From: an uncultured Porphyromonadaceae bacterium
Lineage (GTDB): Bacteria; Bacteroidota; Bacteroidia; Bacteroidales; Muribaculaceae
Assembly (NCBI GenBank): GCA_947175205.1
Contig: CAMWLS010000001.1
Coordinates: 55,838-119,837, forward strand
DNA: 64,000 nucleotides
Reading direction: 5' to 3'
Below are positions 39,196-48,314 of the stretch, in pieces. Under the pieces are notes generated by a model that saw only the letters and a program-made list of their open reading frames with translations, was not told the DNA's origin and did no database searches. The translations under genes and the position numbers were made by a program. Position 1 is the first letter of the stretch, and each line of letters begins with the position of its first letter.

Positions 39196-41079
39196 TTAGC
39201 GGTCCAGAGTTCTGCCTTCGTAAAAGTTTATATAAGCTCTGTTAACAAGAGTATAAGCTCCGGGGGTAGGGTAATTGCCGGAGAAATACCAGTCACCGGG
39301 ATGCTGAGGAACTGCTTCATGTAAGCCATCAATGGTCTGGAATAAAAGGTCAACCTTTGCATGTGTCCCGGCCGGTGTCAGCATCTGAGCCATTTTAGCG
39401 GAAATTTCTTCCTCAGTAAACGGCGCATAAATCTCTTTCACTGCGTTAATCCGTTCTTCCTCAGGAAGTGTTAGCTGCCTTTTAGCCTCTATATAAACTT
39501 TTTCAAGAACTTCTGACATGTTACGTTCCTGCAGCAGTGCAACAGCTGCCCTGAATGCAGCAAACTCGCTCATGCGTGACATGTCTATTCCATAATAATC
39601 CGGGTAACGCACCTGAGGTGAGGATGAGACCACTATGATACGTTTAGGATGCAAGCGATCTAACATCCCAATAATGGACTGTTTCAGAGTGGTGCCGCGG
39701 ACAATGGAATCATCAATGACAACCAGTGTATCACGGTCATTCTCTATGCAGCCGTAAGTAACATCATACACATGTGCTGCCAGGTCATTACGGCAGTTGC
39801 CTTCTGCAATGAAAGTACGCAACTTTATATCTTTAAGCGCAACTTTCTCAATGCGGAGCTTCTGTTTCATAATGGCATAAAGTGCGTCATGATTCAGTTT
39901 ACCGGCAGACATAAGAACTTCAATAGCATCCAGTTTAGACTTATCCAACACTTTTTCCAGCCCCTCTGTCATTCCCAAGAAAGCAACTTCAGCAGTATTA
40001 GGAATAAATGAGAAAACAACGTTCTTAAGGTCCCCGTCCAGCATGCCCACCAGTCTGGGGACCAGGCTGCGTCCCAGTGCCTTACGCTCTTTATAAATAT
40101 CAGCGTCTGAGCCTCGGGAAAAGTAAATTCTTTCAAAGGAACATCTGGCATTTTCACCAGGTTCAAGAATCTTTTCTACACTGAACTTACCTGATTTATT
40201 AACAATGAGGGCGTAACCGGGCTGTAGTTCGTTAACCTGAACGCGCCGTACGTTGAATGCCGTCTGAATAACCGGTCTCTCTGACGCAACCACTATTACC
40301 TCGTTATCGTAGTAATAGAAAGCTGGGCGTATGCCGTGAGGGTCGCGCATGGTGAACATATCTCCTGAACCGGTGGCACCACAGATGACATATCCACCAT
40401 CCCACAGCGGGGAGGACTCCTTAAGAACTTGCGAGAGGTCAAGCTGTTCATCTATGGCTTCAGAAAGTCTGGGTTCCTGCAGAGTGTCACGGAGCTCTCT
40501 ATAGTGCCTGTGATTCTCCGTGTCAAGCGCATGCCCCAGTTGCTCAAGCAACATAAAGGTATCACTGTAAATACGTGGATGCTGTCCGCGGCTTACTATG
40601 GACTCAAATATGCGGTCAACATTAGTCATGTTGAAGTTACCGCAAAGGAACAGATTCCGGGATCGCCAGTTGTTGCGCCTAAGGAATGGATGAACGTAAG
40701 AGAGCCCGCTTCGGCCTGTGGTACTGTATCTCAGATGGCCCATGTAAATCTGCCCTATGAAAGGTGTGAATTCATCAATCTCATCCAGACTCATGGCTTG
40801 GATATCTGATCCAATCTGAGCACCTATCTTTTCAAAAATTTCAGAAATAGCGCCAGTCCCGAGGGCTCTCTCTCTGAACATATATTCGTGACCCGGAGGC
40901 GCATTGAACTTTACTACACCAACACCGGCGGCTTCCTGACCACGATTGTGCTGTTTCTCCATGAGCAGATACAGCTTATCCAACCCAAAGGCCACAGAGC
41001 CGTATTTCTCTTTATAGTATTCAAGAGGCTTAAGCAGGCGTATCATGGCTACGCCACACTCATGCTTCAGCTGTTCCAT
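39196..41079 (-). CDS. purF: Amidophosphoribosyltransferase
   Basis: PurF uses glutamine and PRPP to make phosphoribosylamine, the first committed step of purine synthesis. I place the start at MEQLKHECGVAMI so the nucleophilic Cys is residue 8; the extra upstream residues of the longer frame would run back into the hairpin. The glutaminase half contains KQHNRGQEAAGVGV, HLRYSTTGRSG and CGNFNMTN, and the phosphoribosyltransferase half VVIDDSIVRGTTLKQSIIGM with VVSSSPQVRYPDYYG. At 627 residues it is of the long form I associate with Bacteroidetes rather than the ~500-residue form. A terminator-like hairpin lies 11 nt upstream. Confidence 0.93.
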   Translation of the reverse strand: MEQLKHECGVAMIRLLKPLEYYKEKYGSVAFGLDKLYLLMEKQHNRGQEAAGVGVVKFNAPPGHEYMFRERALGTGAISEIFEKIGAQIGSDIQAMSLDEIDEFTPFIGQIYMGHLRYSTTGRSGLSYVHPFLRRNNWRSRNLFLCGNFNMTNVDRIFESIVSRGQHPRIYSDTFMLLEQLGHALDTENHRHYRELRDTLQEPRLSEAIDEQLDLSQVLKESSPLWDGGYVICGATGSGDMFTMRDPHGIRPAFYYYDNEVIVVASERPVIQTAFNVRRVQVNELQPGYALIVNKSGKFSVEKILEPGENARCSFERIYFSRGSDADIYKERKALGRSLVPRLVGMLDGDLKNVVFSFIPNTAEVAFLGMTEGLEKVLDKSKLDAIEVLMSAGKLNHDALYAIMKQKLRIEKVALKDIKLRTFIAEGNCRNDLAAHVYDVTYGCIENDRDTLVVIDDSIVRGTTLKQSIIGMLDRLHPKRIIVVSSSPQVRYPDYYGIDMSRMSEFAAFRAAVALLQERNMSEVLEKVYIEAKRQLTLPEEERINAVKEIYAPFTEEEISAKMAQMLTPAGTHAKVDLLFQTIDGLHEAVPQHPGDWYFSGNYPTPGAYTLVNRAYINFYEGRTLDR

Positions 41080-41089
41080 AAAAATAAAT

Positions 41090-41128
41090 ACAGACAGCCC
41101 CCACATTTATACAAGTGGGGCTGTCTGT
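41090..41128 (-). terminator. Terminator of glnN, 11 nt before purF
   Basis: Arms ACAGACAGCCCCCAC and GTGGGGCTGTCTGT form a stem of about 14 bp with one bulged C and a 10-nt loop. On the minus strand it is followed by ATTTATTTTT. It ends the glnN transcript, but since purF starts 11 nt later it could also act as an attenuator in the purF leader. Confidence 0.82.
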
Positions 41129-41145
41129 CTAAAAATTAATTCAGA

Positions 41146-43335
41146 TTAACGTATAAAAAGTAATTCACGATATTTGGGCAGAGGCCATATTTCATTGTCC
41201 ACCAAAAGCTCAAGTTTATCAATATGATAACGTATGGCTTCCATAGCCGGAATGACATTATCATGATAAGCAATTGCTTTCTCACGCTCACTACTAATGT
41301 TATTGGCTTCCTTACGAGCGCGTACCATACGCTGTACTTCAGCTTTGATGGCGCTACTGTTGCGTGCTATACGCTCTATTGTATCCAGGTCATGGCTTAC
41401 AATCTCGTTTCCACGCTCACCGGGGAAGAGTTCTTTGAGTTTAACCACATTGTCAACAAGCATGCTCTGATAGCGGGTGGCAACAGGAATAATATGATTT
41501 ATGGCAAGGTCACCCAGCACACGAGCTTCAATCTGTACTTTTTTAGTGTACATTTCCCATTTCACCTCGTTACGGGCCTCAAGCTCAACTCTTGAGAAAA
41601 CACCGGTCCTTGCAAACATTTCCTCTGACTGCTTGCTCAGATATGCATCAAAAATCTTGGGAGCAGATGTCTCGCAGTCAAGGCCTCGGCGAGCTGCTTC
41701 TTCCTTCCACTCATCAGAGTAGCCGTTACCGTCAAAGTGAATAGCTTTGGATTCAATGATGAGCTTGCGAACCTCTTCAAGAATGGCCGTTTCAAGGTCA
41801 GACCCTTTGGCCATACGCTCATCCACGGCTTTGCGGAACATGTTGAGCTGGTCAGCAACTGCAGCGTTAAGAGCAATCATTGCAGAGGCACAGTTGGCTG
41901 ATGAACCCACAGCACGGAACTCAAAACGGTTTCCTGTGAATGCAAAGGGTGAGGTACGGTTACGGTCAGTGGAGTCAAGCTGAATTTCAGGAATCTGTGC
42001 CAGACCCAGTGATACACGTTCCTTGGTGGCAAGATCTGTAAGACGGTCAGAATCAGCATTCTCAAGGAGGTCAAGAATCTTGGCCAGTGATGAGCCGGTG
42101 AAGATGGATATGATGGCAGGAGGTGCCTCGTTTGCTCCAAGTCTGTGCGCATTTGTAGCCGACATGATGGACGCCTTAAGTAGGGCATTGTGTTTATGTA
42201 CGGCTGCCATTGCGTTTACTACAAATGTTATAAACTGAAGGTTCTCTTTAAATGATTTTCCGGGAGCAAAAAGGAGTACTCCGGTGTCAGTTCCAAGACT
42301 CCAGTTATTATGCTTACCTGAGCCATTAACGCCCGCAAAAGGCTTCTCGTGGAGAAGAACACGGAAGTTGTGACGACGTGCCACTTCCGCAATCAGTGAC
42401 ATTAGAAGGAGGTTGTGGTCGTTTGCCAGATTAGCTTCTTCAAATATAGGAGCAAGCTCAAACTGGTTGGGGGCTACCTCATTGTGACGTGTCTTTGCAG
42501 GAATACCCATGCGGTGACATTCCAGTTCAAGGTCAAGCATAAAGGCCTCTACGCGAGAGGGAATAGCACCAAAATAATGGTCTTCCAGCTGCTGATTCTT
42601 TGCAGACTCATGTCCCATAAGGGTGCGTCCGGTAAGCACAAGGTCAGGACGAGCGTTATAGAGTGCTTCATCCACCAGGAAATATTCCTGTTCCCATCCC
42701 AGATAAGCGTTAACATGCTTTACCTCAGGGTCAAAGAGCTGTGCAACAGCTGTTCCGGCCTTGTCAACGGCATTAAGAGCTCTTAGGAGAGGTGTCTTAT
42801 AGTCCAGAGACTCACCGGTGTAAGAGATAAAGATGGTGGGAATACAGAGTGTTTCACCCAAAATGAATGCAGGAGATGATATGTCCCAGGCAGAATAGCC
42901 GCGGGCCTCAAAGGTATTACGGATGCCACCATTGGGGAAACTTGAAGCGTCCGGTTCCTGCTGAACCAGCAGTTTTCCGGTGAATTCTTCTACTACTCCG
43001 CCTTTACCGTCATGATCTATAAAGGAATCATGCTTTTCTGCAGTACCGTCTGTAAGAGGATGAAACCAGTGTGTATAATGACGGGCGCCATTTTCTATAG
43101 CCCATCGCTTCATACCTTCTGCCACGCTGTCTGCAACATCACGGGTGATGGGTTCTTTGTTATCAATTGCTTTTACAAGAGCATCATAAGTTTTCTTGGG
43201 AAGGTATTCAAACATCTTTGAGCGGTTGAATACTTTCTCAGCATAGTAGCGTTCAGGACGCTCAGGAGTTACTTCTACTGGAACAGCTTTACGGTTGGAA
43301 GCCTCCTCAACAACTTTAAATCTTAGAGTAGACAT
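41146..43335 (-). CDS. glnN: Glutamine synthetase type III
   Basis: GSIII makes glutamine from glutamate, ammonia and ATP; it is the usual form in Bacteroidales and is much longer than GSI. The 729 residues include RHYTHWFHPLTDGTAEKHD, GWEQEYFLVDEALYNARPDL, RHNEVAPNQFELAPIFE, the nucleotide-binding KPFAGVNGSGKHNNWSL and the C-terminal FTGNRFEFRAVGSSANCA. The long C-terminal helical tail is present. It has its own terminator, which separates it from purF, a consumer of its product. No clear consensus promoter was seen in the ~460 bp upstream. Confidence 0.96.
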   Translation of the reverse strand: MSTLRFKVVEEASNRKAVPVEVTPERPERYYAEKVFNRSKMFEYLPKKTYDALVKAIDNKEPITRDVADSVAEGMKRWAIENGARHYTHWFHPLTDGTAEKHDSFIDHDGKGGVVEEFTGKLLVQQEPDASSFPNGGIRNTFEARGYSAWDISSPAFILGETLCIPTIFISYTGESLDYKTPLLRALNAVDKAGTAVAQLFDPEVKHVNAYLGWEQEYFLVDEALYNARPDLVLTGRTLMGHESAKNQQLEDHYFGAIPSRVEAFMLDLELECHRMGIPAKTRHNEVAPNQFELAPIFEEANLANDHNLLLMSLIAEVARRHNFRVLLHEKPFAGVNGSGKHNNWSLGTDTGVLLFAPGKSFKENLQFITFVVNAMAAVHKHNALLKASIMSATNAHRLGANEAPPAIISIFTGSSLAKILDLLENADSDRLTDLATKERVSLGLAQIPEIQLDSTDRNRTSPFAFTGNRFEFRAVGSSANCASAMIALNAAVADQLNMFRKAVDERMAKGSDLETAILEEVRKLIIESKAIHFDGNGYSDEWKEEAARRGLDCETSAPKIFDAYLSKQSEEMFARTGVFSRVELEARNEVKWEMYTKKVQIEARVLGDLAINHIIPVATRYQSMLVDNVVKLKELFPGERGNEIVSHDLDTIERIARNSSAIKAEVQRMVRARKEANNISSEREKAIAYHDNVIPAMEAIRYHIDKLELLVDNEIWPLPKYRELLFIR

Positions 43336-43800
43336 ATATTGACTATTGGAATTAAATTAGCATGTATGTATGGTAATAACTTGAGATGGGTAAATTATAA
43401 ACGAATCTCAAAGGAAGTGAGAATGTTACAAGTAATTATGCGCCGAGAGAAGGCGCTGTCGAAAAACAGCAGACATGACTTCAAAAGTATATAAAAATAA
43501 AAAAACCGGAACTCTGTATAAGTGCAGCAGAACCGGATGTGCGTATTTTGATATATGATTTGTAAAGTCAGAGCGCAAACTCATGGCAGCCCATAGGCGT
43601 TTATCACTTTTACTAAAGCGTAAAACCGATACTTTACCGGGACTATAGATATGAGTGGCAAGAATCATGCCGCAAAATTAAGGCATAATTTTGTTTCCTG
43701 CAATAGTAAATACTTTTTTTGAGTAAAAAAGTTATGACGACACAAGCGATACTTGCATTGGAGTGGAATGCATACTAAGCATAATTAAAAAGTCTGAGCA
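43336..43800. other. Intergenic stretch, no gene supported
   Basis: The 465 bp between glnN and the DUF5686 gene hold no believable reading frame. A GCGCC/GGCGC-type small hairpin occurs near 43440-43456. A TGCATT/AATGCA hairpin (43754-43772) lies about 30 nt past the DUF5686 stop and may contribute to termination. An A/T-rich inverted sequence near 43711-43732 follows. Promoter elements for glnN could not be assigned. Confidence 0.5.
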
Positions 43801-46338
43801 TCAGAACGTAATATGAAGTGCCACACGAACTCCGTTTTTACTAATGGAGTATCCGGGGTCAAGGTACGTAAGGCGGCGTACAAAGTCCACTCGCAGGCAT
43901 TTGAGGATGTTGTCTATACCGGCACTTATTTCCATATAGGGGCCATGGTTCATGGTATTGACCGGCAGTTCTCCGGGGAACACGGGCAAATGATGATTCT
44001 TTGATGGATTATTTTTATCGGACAGATAACCGTATGCGCCCCTGAAAGCTATTACCTCTCTTAATTTCAATTTCTTAAGTAAGGGTATGCGATTAAAAAG
44101 CACACCGTTAAGCCAGTATGTTATGTCCCAGCTTCCCATGGAATCAAAAGCCCATTCCATGGGATTCATAAGTTGCATGGCTTCAGGCTGGATGGTATAA
44201 GAAAGGTTTACATTGGGTGTAAGTAACCAGGGATAGGGTACGGCTGAGAATATATGTCCGGCAGATATAAATGTGTCCAGATAACCGAAAGCCGAGAGCC
44301 AGAAGCGCTTGGCGGCTTTAAGTGTGGTAAAATTCAGAGTATATTTTGCACCAAGCCATCCTGCCGGAGCATATGTATGTTCCAGCTCTATTACCGGAGC
44401 ATCAAGATTAATGGGAATTCTGTGAGTGCGTGTCTGATAAAATTTCTCACCCGGTGCATATCTAAGTTTTAATCTGAATCCGGAATTTGAAAGATTACTG
44501 AGCGAGGTACCGTCAGACAAATCAAAATTCATCCACATGGAAGGTGTGAAGCGTGTATTAAAGGCCTCAGCCTGAACGGAGAAGTTATTCTCTAATTCTA
44601 ATATGTATTGGAATGACGTATGACGCCTATATACTACACGGGTATCAGGACAACGTTTCCAAGCAAGGACAAAGTTATCAGGGCTGGTAAAAAGATAATT
44701 CTGCCCCAGTCTATAAAGATTATACGAGTGGCCTATCCGCAGTGCATTTACAGGAAATTCACGACTGTGGTTTTCTTTATCTATGAATGAATATTCAGCT
44801 TCCGCTGTGTATTTCCATCTGTGGTCACGGAAACCGTATGCTACGTTTCCACGAAAGAATATCCTTTTAGAAAGACGTGCAGTGGTAATCCCTCCGGCTT
44901 GGAGGCGAAGGCCCTCTGCCGTATTCCATGTAATGGTGGAGTTGAGCGGACCGAAAAGGAAGTAATCCGGCTTCCCTATCGGGACATAGCCTGTAAAGAT
45001 AAGTTTTAAGATTTTTTCACCCCAATAGAATGCCGGAGCTTGCCTCAGATGTGTCATAAACTTATCTGCGTTTTCTTCCCCGTGGCTAAGCGGTACAAGT
45101 CTGTTTTGCTCCCAAAAAGTATCAGTTTCTCTGTTACTGTCAGCAACTTTAGTTTCTGAGCCTAAAGACAAGAATACTTCTGCGTCAGGGGCTTCAAATG
45201 AGTGACGGTCATAATAAGCCTCTTTAGAAACCTGAAGCTCCGGTGTCCCTGGGACAGGACGCGCAAGAAACCCAAAAGTTTCATAAGAAAGAATCCTTGA
45301 GCCATCCGAAGCTTTAGCGTATTCCTGCTCTATGTTAAGGGCTGTGATAAAGTTAAGGTTTATATCCTTGGGAACGGATAATTCCACTTTTTTTATAAAC
45401 ATGGTGGAATCATTAACAGGGACATAAATATGCCCCGTAAATCCGAAATCCGCTCTGTTTCTTGGGTAAAAAGCAAGCGTAAGACATGTGTCAGCTCTCA
45501 CTACAGCTGTATCCACAAGATAATACTCATAAAAGTCAGGGCCAATGGGTGACAGCGGACTTACAAATTTATTCTGAAGAATAGTAATGTCCCGGTCATA
45601 TAGATTAATACCACGCAAAACATCTTCATAAAATGTTTGCATACTGGCCACATCTGCTATTTCATCTATTCCGTCAGCCTTTATACCACGAACAATAGTT
45701 TTTTCATTGCGCGGGGTCTTTCTGTAATAATGTTCAGAAACTTTCTCTCTTAAGGCAACATTAAGTACCGGTACATCACTGAAATAACCGGTTGATATAT
45801 GCTCTTTCAACTCCGGAATACGCCTGATGAGGCCATTGGCAGAGGTGGTATCAAAGTCATTCAGAGCTAATGAGATCTTTTCATAACTGCGATATGAGTA
45901 ATACGGATTATTCCTGGGGTCTGTAAGGTGTGATTTCTTGCGTATGGAGGTTACAAAATCTACTGCGGGGTTATTCTTCTTGGTGTATTTTTTCTTCTTA
46001 ATTGTAATTTCTTTTAGCTCCGTAACTGATGGGGTAAGGTATATCACATACAGGTTTATACCATTCTTCTGTAAGTTTACACTCCCGGGATTATAACCCA
46101 TGGCCGTGGCATTCAGGGTAGAGACCTCTTCAGGAAGATTAAATTCAAATATCCCTCTCCCATCAGACAATGTCTTAAGTCCGGTAACACTTTCCGTAAC
46201 TGATACGTATGGAAGTGGTTCAGATGTAACACTGTCCCGCACAACACCCTTTATTACGGTAGCTGTGGAAGTTGTTGGTAGAAGCAGCATTACTAACGCT
46301 ACAAAGAGCTGTGACTTTATGAATATTTTTTTTTGCAT
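43801..46338 (-). CDS. DUF5686/carboxypeptidase-regulatory-like outer-membrane protein
   Basis: An 845-residue outer-membrane protein. The start is placed at MQKKIFIKSQLFVALV, giving a signal peptide (ending STAT). An N-terminal carboxypeptidase-regulatory-like (CarbopepD_reg_2) domain follows (VIKGVVRDSVTSEPLPYVSV to about residue 115), then TIKKKKYTKKNNPAVDFV and a long beta-rich region of the DUF5686 type with many alternating aromatic residues (KFVSPLSPIGPDFYEYYL; FKGSFPLGK-type strands are not seen). It ends VALHITF, with a terminal Phe suited to barrel insertion. The function is unknown. It is divergent from the CYTH gene. Confidence 0.82.
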   Translation of the reverse strand: MQKKIFIKSQLFVALVMLLLPTTSTATVIKGVVRDSVTSEPLPYVSVTESVTGLKTLSDGRGIFEFNLPEEVSTLNATAMGYNPGSVNLQKNGINLYVIYLTPSVTELKEITIKKKKYTKKNNPAVDFVTSIRKKSHLTDPRNNPYYSYRSYEKISLALNDFDTTSANGLIRRIPELKEHISTGYFSDVPVLNVALREKVSEHYYRKTPRNEKTIVRGIKADGIDEIADVASMQTFYEDVLRGINLYDRDITILQNKFVSPLSPIGPDFYEYYLVDTAVVRADTCLTLAFYPRNRADFGFTGHIYVPVNDSTMFIKKVELSVPKDINLNFITALNIEQEYAKASDGSRILSYETFGFLARPVPGTPELQVSKEAYYDRHSFEAPDAEVFLSLGSETKVADSNRETDTFWEQNRLVPLSHGEENADKFMTHLRQAPAFYWGEKILKLIFTGYVPIGKPDYFLFGPLNSTITWNTAEGLRLQAGGITTARLSKRIFFRGNVAYGFRDHRWKYTAEAEYSFIDKENHSREFPVNALRIGHSYNLYRLGQNYLFTSPDNFVLAWKRCPDTRVVYRRHTSFQYILELENNFSVQAEAFNTRFTPSMWMNFDLSDGTSLSNLSNSGFRLKLRYAPGEKFYQTRTHRIPINLDAPVIELEHTYAPAGWLGAKYTLNFTTLKAAKRFWLSAFGYLDTFISAGHIFSAVPYPWLLTPNVNLSYTIQPEAMQLMNPMEWAFDSMGSWDITYWLNGVLFNRIPLLKKLKLREVIAFRGAYGYLSDKNNPSKNHHLPVFPGELPVNTMNHGPYMEISAGIDNILKCLRVDFVRRLTYLDPGYSISKNGVRVALHITF

Positions 46339-46350
46339 GTGATTATTTTC

Positions 46351-46358
46351 TATCTTTG
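46351..46358 (+). promoter_or_regulatory. -7 element immediately before the CYTH gene
   Basis: TATCTTTG at 46351-46358 ends 4 nt before the ATG at 46363. A TTTG at 46332-46335 is only 15 nt upstream of it. If used, the transcript would begin at or near the start codon. Confidence 0.4.
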
Positions 46359-46362
46359 TCAC

Positions 46363-46893
46363 ATGGGAAAAGAGATTGAACGTAAGTTTTTAGTTAACGG
46401 GAATGCTTATAAGGCATTGGCTGTTAAAGAAATACATATGTGTCAGGGATATTTGTGTACGGACCCTCACAGGACTGTGCGTGTACGCATAGCAGATGAT
46501 GTAGCTTACCTGACTATCAAAGGAATAACAACAGGCGCTTCCCGTAGTGAATGGGAATACAAAATCCCAGTAGATGATGCTCGTGCCATTCTTGAAGAGT
46601 GTTGTGCCGGCAAATACCTTTCTAAAACACGATATATTATTCCAGTGGAGAATTGTAACCTATTCTGGGAAATAGATGAGTTTCACGGACAACTCTCAGG
46701 TCTTGTCCTGGCTGAAATTGAACTTCCCTCAGAGGATATGCTGATAACTCTCCCGGAGTTTATAGGCAGTGAAGTTACCGGTCAAAAGACCTATTATAAC
46801 TCCTCGCTTCTTAATTCACTCTTTTCTGCAGACGCACCACGTTCTCAACATGATGAGTGTGAGGGAACATGTCCACCGGCTGAACAGCCGTAA
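46363..46893 (+). CDS. CYTH domain triphosphate tunnel protein
   Basis: A 176-residue cytoplasmic protein of the CYTH superfamily, whose members hydrolyse inorganic or thiamine triphosphate or, rarely, act as adenylate cyclases. The defining ExExK motif is EIERKF at residues 4-9, followed by tunnel strands GYLCTDPHRTVRVRI, AYLTIKG, SEWEYKIPVDDA, FWEIDEF and LVLAEIEL. The start was set at MGKEIERKF, as the ExExK strand is normally at the very N-terminus. The last ~27 residues overlap the 3' end of the convergent rlmD gene and do not look like family sequence. Confidence 0.88.
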   Translation: MGKEIERKFLVNGNAYKALAVKEIHMCQGYLCTDPHRTVRVRIADDVAYLTIKGITTGASRSEWEYKIPVDDARAILEECCAGKYLSKTRYIIPVENCNLFWEIDEFHGQLSGLVLAEIELPSEDMLITLPEFIGSEVTGQKTYYNSSLLNSLFSADAPRSQHDECEGTCPPAEQP

Positions 46894-48232
46894 CCATATA
46901 TTTACTGTCCAGGAGCGCCAGATCACGAGCCTGGGTTGCCGGATTACAGCTTACATATACAATTCTTTCCGGAGCAGCATTCAAAATTACATCCACAACG
47001 TCAGCGTGCATACCGGCTCTGGGAGGGTCCACAATCATTACATCCGGAACTCCGTGTTCTGAGACAAAGGCATCTGTGAGAATGTCTTTCATGTCTCCCG
47101 CATAGAAAAGAGTGTTCTCTATCCCGTTAACTTTGCTGTTGACACGTGCATCGTCTATAGCCTCAGGGACATACTCTATACCTATTACTTTTGAAGCTTT
47201 CCGACTGACAAAATTAGCAATAGTACCCGTTCCTGTGTAAAGGTCATATACAAGTTCACCACCTGTTAAATCAGCAAAATCACGAACTACGCAGTAAAGG
47301 CGGTAGGCCTGAAGAGAATTGGTCTGGTAAAATGATTTGGGGCCTATTCTGAATTTAAGGCCTTCCATTTCTTCTTCTATGTATTCTTTGCCGGAATGGA
47401 GTTTGATATCAAGGTCAAACATGCTGTCATTCATTTTAAGATTTACAGCATACATGAGTGAAGTTATTTCCGGGAACTCATCTCTTACCGCATCAAGCAC
47501 CATACGAATCTCATCAGGCCTGTCAGCTCCAAAAGATAACACCAGCATGACCTCTCCAGTGGATGCAATACGAATCATCATGGTGCGCATCAGGCCTTCC
47601 TGAGCTTTTAAGTCATAAAAGTCAAGGTTATGATTCTTTGCAAAGTCACGAATAAATAGACGCAGCCGGTTGCCTAAATCATCCTGAAGATGACAGCAGG
47701 AAATATCAAGCACCTTATCAAAAGCTCCAGGAATATGAAAACCACAAGCGTTACGGTCAGGAAAATCTTCTCCGGAGTTGAGCTGTTCATACGTGAGCCA
47801 CTTCTTATTTGAAAAGGTGTATTCCATCTTATTGCGGTAAGCCCATATATTTTCAGAACCGAGAATGGGCATAACTTCAGGAAGTTCTATATGTGCTATC
47901 CTGGTCAGAGCATCCACAACCTGCTGCTGTTTGCAAGTAAGCTGATAGTCATAGGGCAGATGCTGCCACTTACACCCCCCACACATGGTGAAATGCTCGC
48001 AAACAGGCTTAATTCTGAACGGGGAAGGCTTTATCAGATTTACAATATGTCCTTCAGCAAAAGAGCTCTTCTTTTTATCAAGCTTAACATCTGCAATGTC
48101 TCCCGGAGCTCCGTAGGGTATAAAAGTTACAAGACCGGTTTCCGGAAGACGTGCAATACTTTTACCTTCCGCAGCTACTCCGGTTATTTCAAGTCCGTTT
48201 ATTACGGGTAATTCTTTTCTTTTCCGTGCCAT
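46811..48232 (-). CDS. rlmD: 23S rRNA (uracil-C5)-methyltransferase RlmD-type
   Basis: A SAM-dependent methyltransferase that adds a 5-methyl group to a uridine in 23S rRNA. The 473-residue protein has an N-terminal TRAM domain (about 1-65), an iron-sulfur cluster motif CEHFTMCGGCKWQHL (with a further Cys downstream), the SAM region VYDLYTGTGTIANFV, and the catalytic motifs DPPRAGMHADV and IVYVSCNPATQARDLALL (nucleophilic Cys). RlmCD and TrmA-like specificity cannot be separated with certainty. Its 3' end overlaps the convergent CYTH gene by 83 nt. Confidence 0.9.
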   Translation of the reverse strand: MARKRKELPVINGLEITGVAAEGKSIARLPETGLVTFIPYGAPGDIADVKLDKKKSSFAEGHIVNLIKPSPFRIKPVCEHFTMCGGCKWQHLPYDYQLTCKQQQVVDALTRIAHIELPEVMPILGSENIWAYRNKMEYTFSNKKWLTYEQLNSGEDFPDRNACGFHIPGAFDKVLDISCCHLQDDLGNRLRLFIRDFAKNHNLDFYDLKAQEGLMRTMMIRIASTGEVMLVLSFGADRPDEIRMVLDAVRDEFPEITSLMYAVNLKMNDSMFDLDIKLHSGKEYIEEEMEGLKFRIGPKSFYQTNSLQAYRLYCVVRDFADLTGGELVYDLYTGTGTIANFVSRKASKVIGIEYVPEAIDDARVNSKVNGIENTLFYAGDMKDILTDAFVSEHGVPDVMIVDPPRAGMHADVVDVILNAAPERIVYVSCNPATQARDLALLDSKYMVTAVQPVDMFPHTHHVENVVRLQKRVN

Positions 48233-48314
48233 AATATAAAATATGGTGCAAAGATAATGAAGATATTTGGGTTTAGCCTCGTTCAGCTAAGAAAACTGGA
48301 GCTATGGGATGTAA

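Noticed and set aside
43426-43668. 80-codon minus-strand ORF in the glnN-DUF5686 gap
   Set aside because: No promoter, composition unlike neighbouring genes, and no recognisable motif.
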